A program made the position numbers and the translations under genes. From Curvularia sp. ZM96 (lineage: Eukaryota > Ascomycota > Dothideomycetes > Pleosporales > Pleosporaceae): a stretch of DNA of 64,000 bases. Positions 56,301 through 64,000 of the stretch are shown here, piece after piece. Location: positions 1,054,001 to 1,118,000 of the forward strand of contig JAJGBQ010000002.1 of the NCBI GenBank assembly GCA_022457065.1, read 5' to 3'. Numbering within the stretch: position 1 is the first letter of the stretch; every line of letters begins with the position of its first letter. Under the pieces are notes generated by a model. It was not told where the DNA came from. It saw only the letters and a program-made list of their open reading frames with translations, and did not search any database.

Positions 56301-58112
56301 TGTGTAAGGACGTGTAAATGGACAGGTAGAGGTTAAAAAGATGATACGAAAGATGTTGTCTTGGAGGCTATACCATCATGGTCATGTAGAGGGAAACACT
56401 ATCTACTTATCCCTGGACTCTCTCCTCTAGTCGGCAGAGCGTACATACGACCACATTCCTGGTTTCCGCACAGTTGGGGGCGGAAAGCTCTATTCTTACG
56501 AGATAGCTGAGAAGACGTGTTACACTACCTTATCGCCATCTGCCGAGTGGCTGATCAAGCCATGCATTTTCGATTAAATGCAATACCAGATACGGGTTGT
56601 GCTAGATAAAGAGAACTCGGATACGTAGCTTAAGGTAGCTTAGAGTCTGCTTGGTTTCGTGGCAGTGACGGTGGCCTGAATGGTGGCGTAAACTGAACCA
56701 AGAGATTGTACGCGAAAGCTGGGCCGATCCGCCAGCCTAGACTCATGTATGTTCTCTGTACTCCGTATGCGTCATGTGCGCCGGGATTGACTCTATGGCT
56801 AAACCTAATAGGGTTAAACAGCCTATAGTAAAAACGCCCCCTACGGGAATTAGTATCCCAAGGCTGAAACGAATTGACGAGCCTAAGCGATAGATTGTTG
56901 TATTGAGTATCCGAACCATGAAAGCACGAATGCTTTGATTAGTTCTTACTGCATCTTTAAGATGGAGGCAGTTGACCTGACCGACTATTGTGCTAAATAT
57001 GAAGGAGCAGAAACTCAGCCTTTACCCTGGATACTCTAGCAGCTTAAGCCAGACCAGTTAAGTGAATGCGCAAAGACTGTGCAAGCAGTTCATGGCGAAG
57101 CAGCAAACCTTACGGAAGATTTTATTGTATATAATACAATAGTATGGTTGCGATACCACAAGATACCGAATCCGTGCTACCACAAACGAAAGATGTCCGT
57201 AAACTTTATAGCGTGAGCTTTATATTGTCTCGTCTTTAGAAGTCTTCAAACTCCTCAAATACTACTACTATGTTAGTATACTATGAATTATCTTACTAAT
57301 ACTAATACTTAACTCTTTTACTCTACTTCTCTATCTGCCTATAATTCTAGTGACATCTTTATATTTTAAAGAGTTAGAAAGAAAGTACTCACAAGAAAGA
57401 CTGTGCGGAGCGTGCTCAAAAAGAGGCTGTCATGGAGAATAAGGGCAAGGAAAAACGTAGTCGGAAGCGCTAGAGTGCTGCGCCAGAGGCAGACGTGCTT
57501 GAGCCAAAGAGCAAGGCGCCACGGCTGAGCGAGGCGCCACAACCAATGATATTGCTGGCGGTACAGACGAGCAAATTATGTAATGTGGAGAATGAGACTG
57601 TACAAGGAGCATGGAAAGCTCTGATGGCGCCGGTGTCGGACATCGGAGGTGGTGCTATCTCACGAGGGGCAGCAAGTACAGATCCGTTATTGAGGTCTTC
57701 AAGAAATCATTTAGCCTCCTTTTGTGTATGAGACGGTCGCAACTGAGCGGGGACAAAGGAGTGTACAATTTATTACCTATGTGTTACTAAGAATACTTAC
57801 CTTTGCCCTGCACTAATGAGATAAACTGTTCAGGAGCAACACAACTTAATAGCGGCTTGCTTTCGAAACCATTGAGACAGGAGCTACCGGGCCCTTAGAT
57901 CTTTGGGAGGTTTTAACATAGTCAGATGGTGATATAATGATATGATTAGAACCGATTCGGATAGAGGGGGTTGAGGGTTACACAAGGTGGGCGGTTCCGG
58001 CGCGGGGTCGGGCAGCATGTCGTGTCACTGCATCGAGAACAACAACTTTCCGGTTGACAAGGGAGACGCCCATAAGAAACTTCAACAACATCTCTTCCTT
58101 TTGTGAGTTGCA
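56301..58112. other. Long AT-richer spacer with decayed coding traces
   Basis: Includes the degraded ORF at 56962-57216, an AT-rich low-complexity stretch near 57255-57380, a lysine/alanine-rich trace at 57430-57730 (EADVLEPKSKAPRLSEAPQP) that resembles the charged tail of a transposase or chromatin protein but is not identifiable, and a TACGGAGTAC copy (minus) at 56758-56767. Confidence 0.45.
56962..57216 (+). pseudogene. Decayed ORF of unknown family
   Basis: An ATG-started frame of ~84 codons (MEAVDLTDYCAKYEGAETQP, then AKTVQAVHGEAANLTEDFIV) is interrupted by one TAG at 57037-57039, directly before a CAG codon. The composition looks protein-like on both sides of the stop. No family is recognised. 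Confidence 0.3.
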
Positions 58113-59577
58113 ATGGAGGCGGGTTCGGAGGTGTATCGCCGCCGTGTGGCCGACATACGAGCGAGTATTCCGCGAGAGATCAACCTAGGGATGGATTTAA
58201 TGGAGGTGAGTTCGGATTACGTGTGGTTCTAACACGAACGACGGGCTGATGTACGCAATAATAGGAACTTTTAAAGGAGTTGGACCGTACAAAGGCTGTG
58301 TTGAAGCAGACAAAGTTTGATCTGGACAACGAGTGCTATGCAAGAAGGCGCCTCCAGCAGGAGGTACGGGAGACTAGGGAGTTGAAAGTACAACAAACAA
58401 AACGGCCGTTCGCAGTCGCGTTAATAGATGCGGACGCGGATGACTACGTGGTAAGTAAACCTATGGATAAGCACACCTCAGAGTTACGTGCCTAACTCAT
58501 AGCGCCGTTAAAGTTTCATGATAGCTTCATCAAGAGGGGGGCGAAAGGCGGCGAAGATGCGGCCGACGCACTTCTGGCTGTGTTGCAGCCATATGTGCAA
58601 AGTATGACGAGTGAGCCCAATGGGATGGATATCCTGGTTAGAGCGTTCGCGAACGTTAATGGGCTGGGGGCAGCGCTTGAGCGTGATGGTAGGTTGAAAG
58701 ACGCGGGTCTGCTAAGGGCATTTGTCACTGGTTTCAGCGCACGGCAGCCATTCTTCGACTTTGTGGATGTTGGGGCCGGAAAGGAACGGGCTGATTTCAA
58801 AATTCGAGGTAAGACTTTGTTTTCAAATTTCTCTTTTACTCTTGTCCCTTAGACATTACCACTCTATATTCTAATTCCAATGATATTGTTACAGAGAGTA
58901 TCAAGTTTTTCTTGGAAAGTTTCCAGTGTAAACACCTCGTGCTTGCATGTGGGCATGATTCCGGTTACGCACCATTTCTGGGGCAGTTCGTAGGAGATAA
59001 GCAGGTTGCGGAGCGCATCACACTGTTGGAAGGAAGCCCGTTCCCGGCGGCGATCAGAGATCTAGGTTTAAAGAAGACGCAGTTCGCTTCGGTATTTAAT
59101 ACGGTTGCACGACCGGCGGCACCAATTGGTGTTCCAAAACCAGCGTGGGGACAGGGTAGCGTCATGTCGACAGTATCAGCGCCCCTTGCTGATCAGAGCG
59201 GCAACGTCGGGCGACCTATGGCGATAGAAGGGAGGGAGCCGGGAACACCGTTCAGAGGGCATAATCTCCAGGCGCATTCAGATAGGCTGGGACCAATATC
59301 CAGGGATACAAGCGGGCATCGGGTTGATAAGCCGTTGCAGGTCAACAAGTTAGTCGTTGAAAGGATCAAGAGAGGGAAGCTGTGCTATTATCTCTTCCTC
59401 CGTGGAGAGTGTATTTCGACGAAGTGCGACAGTAATCATGTATACCGGTCGCTTAGGGAAGAGGAGTTCGACGCATTGTGGTCGCTGGCTCGACAGGGAG
59501 AGTGTTATAAGAGCGCACGTGGCGACGATTGTCCGGATGAAATGTGTGTTTATGGCCACAGAAGCGGGAGTATGTAG
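58113..59577 (+). CDS. Tandem CCCH zinc-finger protein with NYN/DUF7923-like domain
   Basis: Exons 58113-58205, 58265-58450, 58514-58808 and 58895-59577 encode 418 aa; introns are 59-86 bases. An N-terminal coiled coil (ELLKELDRTKAVLKQTKFDL) precedes AVALIDADADDYVFHDSFI, the first strand of a Rossmann-like domain. GGEDAADALLAVLQPYV, QPFFDFVDVGAGKERADFKI and HLVLACGHDSGYAPFL follow, with acidic residues placed as in NYN-type nuclease folds. Two zinc fingers of the form C-x8-C-x4-C-x3-H end the protein (CYYLFLRGECISTKCDSNH; CYKSARGDDCPDEMCVYGH). A role in RNA binding and possibly cleavage is inferred. For the third exon the acceptor GTTAAAG (58507-58513) is used; the nearer CATAG would hit a stop. 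Confidence 0.82.
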
Positions 59578-60270
59578 AAAGGTTTAACTACTCGTTCTGG
59601 CAGGCATGGGAAAGTTGTGAAAGTGGTGTAAAGATTGAGAGGCAGGATGGTGTTTGAGCAGTTTGATGTAAGATGGCGGGTGATATAGAATGTTAGTAGC
59701 AAAGTGAGAAGCATATGATAGTCAGTTAAGCTGAGAGTACGATACCTTTCCCAAGCAACCAACACACACACGCGACAGAAGCTCTCTATGGTCTGGTCAT
59801 GACTCTAACCTTCTCGGTTTGCATTTCGCTCTTTCACATAGACAAGCACCGGTTAGCTTGCTTTTTGCATGGGCAGTTTGGCCATCCTAGTAGCTCTCTG
59901 TGTCTTGCTGATCGGTACCCCTGTCGTGTATAAGACGGGAAGCTGTAACTGATAGGTAATAGAATTCCCGGGCCGCACCAGCTAGAGGGTTGCGTGAAGA
60001 GCAATAGTATGTAGATACGGGTGAAGAGGAAAGTGCTGTACACAGCCCTAAATAGTGTAAACTCTCCCGTAAATCACTCTAAGCCCAATCAGTAAACTTG
60101 AATAATGCCATTGATGTGAGACCTCAATCGCTGCCACTGGCATGAACCACTGGAAAGGGAAAGGTCAATTTAAATTTTGTCACAGTAAGTGATCCATGAG
60201 GCCTAGAAAAGCAGTGTCTGTTGCAGCCTGTTCCTAGGTAAGTGTCTCAACGAAGAGTACTGATACAAAA
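59578..60270. other. Convergent intergenic
   Basis: 3' flanks of the CCCH gene (plus) and the kinase gene (minus). Nothing else is seen. Confidence 0.55.
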
Positions 60271-60429
60271 CTATTCTCTCTGGAACCAAGCACCCTGAAC
60301 AATGTCTTTTGCTGGTGCCCTGGCGGAAGGCTCCATCTGTAACAAACTTCCAATTAGCATGCCGACTCGCACAATGTCTTCCCGACTCATATCCGCGCGC
60401 CTTTCTCCATCAAAGTACATTTCTTCTAA
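60271..60429 (-). pseudogene. C-terminal lobe end of the SRPK-like kinase, after an in-frame TGA
   Basis: Directly after TGA 60430-60432 the kinase frame continues for 52 codons to a TAG, reading LEEMYFDGERRADMSREDIV and RVGMLIGSLLQMEPSARAPA. These match the alphaG-alphaI end of SRPK-type kinases, including the LxMEPxxR motif. The sequence is well preserved, so either the stop is recent or it is read through. Confidence 0.7.
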
Positions 60430-61773
60430 TCAATCCTGAAGTGAGAAAGGAGAGCTATTGTCAGGCAATGTTCCCTTCATGGCATGCCATTCCCTTTTCC
60501 AACGGTCTGGCAAATCATCGTTGACTGTCTCAAGCATTTGGCCGACAACAATTGCAGGTGTTATCATGAAGCTGTCGAACAGGGGTTGTCCTACAATAAG
60601 CTCGAATAACTAGACATATCATCAACTTCCTATCAATGCATGCAAAGATACTGTATTCAAGAAGCTGAACTCACCAGACAACCCATACTCCAAGGATCTA
60701 CGCGATAATCAACTTTATCTTTGAAAATGATCTCCGGGGCGCGAACATGAAGCGGAGTGTTAAGGGCGCCAGGGCACTCGTGGCTTAAGAAAGATTGGCC
60801 AAAGTCGACGATTTTTATCGATCCGAATGGTGATTTAACATCTATAGGGAAGGAAGTGGGTTTGACAAGATATCGGGGTACACCAGGACCCAGTGGCTGA
60901 CCGTTCTTTCTTTGAATAATTCCGGTTTCGGGTTGTCCGAGTTTCTGGACAAAATCCTCTTCTCGCAAGGCTTGCGCCGAAGGGATGGCGAATGCTAGAT
61001 TGCGGGTATACAGGTCTGAGAATGATTAGCAGAGATCATATGAAAACTGTCATTATAGCGTACCTGCATGCGCAATTTTCTGCTCATGAAGGAAGCGCAA
61101 ACCAAACAGAGCCTGTTTTGCTATAGTCTTCGCAAGCGTTCCGGGAAGCTTTTCGATTCCAGAATTTACATCAAGGAGATCGGCCACGCTTGGCCCTAGC
61201 AATTCCAATACGAGACATTCATGACTTCCAATCGGGCCATCTATCTGGAACGAATCCTGTATCTTCATCAGGTATTGGGAACCAGGTTGCTCTGAGTGTA
61301 TAGCTGCTATCGTACGCAAGACGGTAGTTTCTCGATTCTGATAGTCGGGCTCAGATACTGCGATTTTCACAGCGACGTAAGTTTGATTTCTAGTAGCATG
61401 TCAGTCTGAATTGCTTCAGTGTGCCAATGCATTGCAGGAAGCGAGACCTAGTATCGCGTGCAGCCCAAACAGTCGAATATCCGCCCCAGCCCAGTTTATG
61501 TAGAATCTTGTACCTGCCATTACTCAAACAGTCCTCCAAGTGGACAGGATGATATCCGCCCCTGTGATAGCGGTGCAGTGGCTCAGCATCTATGTCACAA
61601 CTATGTGTAGACCGATTCATTGGCGAATTGAGCTGAAAAGGTTGAGTAAGCGGGGAGGACAATGAACGTGAAGGAGTGAGTGTTGGCAAAGACAATTTGT
61701 ATGCGAGCGCTTTCTGGAGTGACGTGCCGCGAGTTCGAGAGCTTATTCTGAGGATACACATGCTTTCGCTCAT
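60430..61773 (-). CDS. SRPK-like serine/threonine kinase, interrupted near the C-terminus
   Basis: Exons 61448-61773, 61064-61389, 60675-61015 and 60430-60609 encode 390 aa; introns are 58, 48 and 65 bases. The kinase core is complete: Gly-loop LGWGGYSTVW (94-102 region), catalytic Lys117 in YVAVKIAV, HAD catalytic loop H216-A-D218 with N223 (HADLYTRN instead of the usual HGDLHTGN), DFG 288-290 and APE 310-312. The 10-residue-scale spacer between HxD and DFG typical of SRPKs is present. SRPKs phosphorylate SR-type splicing factors; fungi carry expanded, fast-evolving families. Translation stops at a TGA where a tryptophan is expected (LQD-stop-LEE), losing the last ~52 residues. Confidence 0.78.
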
Positions 61774-62226
61774 ATACGCGAGTTATGCTCTGAGAGATGT
61801 TTAACTGCAATGCGAAGATCGGGTTCTTGAGATGTGACGCCAAAACCATTACTACTTAAGTACTAGCGCCATCTTCGCGCTAAACCCAGCGTTTGTAGAA
61901 CCTTTTCAGTTAGTATAGAATAGACGTTGCGTGTATGAGTAGGATGATTCGTACACTTGTGGCAACATGTCCAGATCGTACCGTAAGTCGCACGTTGTCT
62001 ACTTCCATTATCTCCTTCTCATCGATATCAGCTCAACATAGTACCTGCTCTCCCGCAACTTCATAGCACTTGTACTTGTCTCGAAAGATTCTATTGTCTA
62101 TAAAACCAACAAATACTCAAACTACTAACAAATACCCAAACTACTAACAAATACCCAAATTACTAACAAATACCCAAACTCTCCTGCAAATTACTCCACC
62201 CTCAATCAACAAACTTCCTCACCACC
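61774..62226. other. Intergenic with tandem repeat
   Basis: Upstream DNA of the kinase gene and 3' flank of the lysozyme-like gene. The 19-base tandem repeat listed next lies here. No gene. Confidence 0.6.
62110..62185. repeat. 19-bp tandem repeat, four copies
   Basis: The unit CAAATACYCAAAYTACTAA starts at 62110, 62129, 62148 and 62167, the last copy diverging at its end. It lies ~40 bases beyond the stop codon of the minus-strand lysozyme-like gene, in its 3' untranslated or flanking DNA. Confidence 0.85.
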
Positions 62227-62862
62227 TTAGTTCACCCAACCGGTCAGGCGGTTAGCAATGTCGCTGACATACGAAGCCGTAGCGCCCTGTCCATCGCTGA
62301 GGTTTCCATTGTTGACGCTTCCGGAGTTGTACTCGCGGAGAGCAGGGTAGATGGACTCGCCGCTCCATTTGTCGCCGTGGGCCTTGAGGTTACCCTTGAA
62401 GTGCTCGGTGCCTATGCGGACCATGTCGGTAATCTCAGCCTGTCTTTGTTAGTAGGGAACTTGCAAACATCATGGGGGAGGACTTACTTGGCTCACACCG
62501 TGCCTGCCCGGGCAACCCGCGCATCCACCGCACTGCATCAAGCCACCAGTTGGAATGTTATCACCAGGGCTGAATGTAGTCTCTACACCGACATCGCCAT
62601 GGCTCTCTTGCATGATAACTATTAGGGTTAATGTATTGCCTGGACATCTATCAATATCAGACTTACTGGCGAGGATAACGCGCTCGTCAACACCAATCTT
62701 GGCGCACTCCTTGATAGCGTTCCAGATGCGGCCAATGTCTTCGCCAGTGTCACCGGTGGCAGCCATAGAAGACTTGTTGCGGTTGAACATGTCCTCGAAC
62801 TGAATCCACTTGTCGATGGAAGGGAAGTTTTGCCAAGGGCCAGAGTAGTTGTGAGGAGCCAT
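62227..62862 (-). CDS. Lysozyme/transglycosylase-like (SLT-type fold) protein
   Basis: Exons 62667-62862, 62488-62618 and 62227-62439 encode 179 aa; both introns are 48 bases. The motif IIMQESHGDVGV with Glu70 matches the catalytic-helix pattern of lytic transglycosylases and other lysozyme-like proteins. GGLMQCGGCAGCPG follows, the counterpart of the G-L-M-Q segment of that fold with added cysteines, and then YPALREYNSGSVNNGNLSDG. There is no signal peptide at the chosen start, so export, if any, would be unconventional. The family is common in ascomycetes and its substrate is undefined (bacterial peptidoglycan or chitin). A TATA box lies at 62982. Confidence 0.78.
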
Positions 62863-64000
62863 TGTTGGAGTTGGTTGGTATTGAAGACTAAAGTGTCAAA
62901 TTGAGTAACTAAGTTTGAAGTGTTGTTGCGGTGCTTGATGTTGATGTTGATGTTGGATGTAAGGTGGCCACGAAGAAGACATTTATACTTCACGACCTTT
63001 TGGACCGGCCATGATATGGCCCCATGGCTAGATCATTCTCTCAGCCTCAAAAAGGATTCTCGGTCTGGTGCCTATCTTAGTTTTATTGGATGTCAGCTTA
63101 TACCTACCATTTCGAAGTATTCTATACTTGAAGCTGCTGGGGATGGTACCTACTGACATAGCCCATCACGGAGCGCCGTGCCGATTAGGAATATGGGGCT
63201 ATACACACGCCAAAAGGGGAAGACAATACTCGTATAGACTACTGCTGAGATTAAAGCATCTGGAACATTTCTTTGGGCATGATTACTATGCCCTTGACTA
63301 AAGCAGTTGGTTCAAAGGCCATGAGACCAGTAGTCTATACCGGAAGCCGCACGAGGGATGGTATACTAAGACCAGAAGGGCCATAGTTCGACGGCGATTA
63401 CTCAAAACGCAATTAACCATCTCCACATTTGACCGTCACGCACCTTTCTGGACATGGCAATGTCAGCAAAGTTATGCGAAAGCGTAAGGCCATGAGATCA
63501 AGCAGCTGAGCCAAAAATTTAAGCTTTTGAAACCCTGAAAAACCATGCTTAGCATAATCTTGTCCAATGACAATGAATGACTATGATGTTCTGTGGATCT
63601 AGTAAAGTTATGCCACGACACCTGAAACGTGGAAAAACACCACTATTTACATACTCACAACAACTCACGCTCAGTAAAATGCAAGCTTCCATCTTTTAAT
63701 CATTCAGGAAGAACACACGAACTCCATTCTGGAGCGAAAAGGTTTACAGTAGTCTGGTTAGTTTTCCGTGTGAGACTGCTGACGCCATCATGTTCACGGG
63801 GGGGCGCAGGGGTCATGCTAACTAAGCAGCTCATATTAAACCCGCGCCGCTTTCAGAAAACTTCCTAAATCTCTGCAAGCGCTCGACTATTATTCCTGAC
63901 TCTCTTAATTAGAACTCAGCTGCCACTAGGTTGAAGCTGTCTTTCTTATTCGCCACCCGAATCCATACATCCCGCCAGGGGATGTTTGCTGCCTAGAATT
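62863..64000. other. Intergenic to the window end
   Basis: Promoter region of the lysozyme-like gene and then ~1 kb with only short featureless ORFs. No gene is seen. Confidence 0.5.
62982..62987 (-). promoter_or_regulatory. TATA box of the lysozyme-like gene
   Basis: TATAAA on the minus strand, ~120 bases upstream of the ATG at 62862. Confidence 0.5.

Overview
The window is nuclear DNA of a filamentous ascomycete, most likely a dothideomycete of the Pleosporales type. The evidence is short GT–AG introns of about 45–95 bases with CTAAC/CTGAC-like branch points, intron-rich genes on both strands, long non-coding spacers, and fungal families such as an Och1-type GT32, a STAND protein with a fungal N-terminal domain, LAC12-like sugar porters, a ZNFX1/Hrr1-type helicase and a DOMON–cytochrome b561 protein. 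I see no tRNA, rRNA, CRISPR or intact transposon. The gene models were assembled by hand from frame, splice signal and phase; every multi-exon model reported as complete closes in frame.

Region by region. 1–9.2 kb is ordinary core genome: the tail of one gene, an Och1-like mannosyltransferase, a leucine-rich protein and a PGAP4-like glycosyltransferase. 9.6–12.4 kb is a STAND/NACHT gene with ankyrin repeats whose 3' part is broken by two CAG-to-TAG changes. 12.5–18.2 kb holds a doubtful small secreted protein, a four-exon PRXL2-like thioredoxin-fold gene, a cysteine-rich secreted protein with a duplicated six-cysteine module, and a beta-type GST. 18.6–30.2 kb holds a 2EXR-like protein, two sugar porters, an ankyrin protein with a STAND-type N-terminus but no NTPase, and a Kex2-processed 12-cysteine peptide.

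30–38.5 kb is gene-poor and accessory in character: a short secreted protein, a secreted ADP-ribosyltransferase of the enterotoxin-A fold, a protein with an RSWTG motif, an 8-cysteine secreted protein and degenerate repeats. From 38.5 kb the layout is denser: a P450, a GPI-anchored PLC-like protein, a 200-residue beta-rich protein, a large SF1 helicase with NFX1-like zinc fingers, a charged DUF8035-like protein, a DOMON–b561 reductase, a transmembrane protein with a 3-base last exon, a tandem CCCH protein, an SRPK-like kinase with an in-frame TGA, and a lysozyme-like protein.

Functionally, core genes (glycosylation, RNA or chromatin silencing, redox) alternate with a host- or environment-facing set (secreted cysteine-rich proteins, ADP-ribosyltransferase, transporters, P450, PLC-like protein). 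Five of the accessory genes share a clear TATA box about 90–125 bases upstream of the ATG. Decay signatures (nonsense transitions, diverged repeats) are concentrated in the accessory parts.
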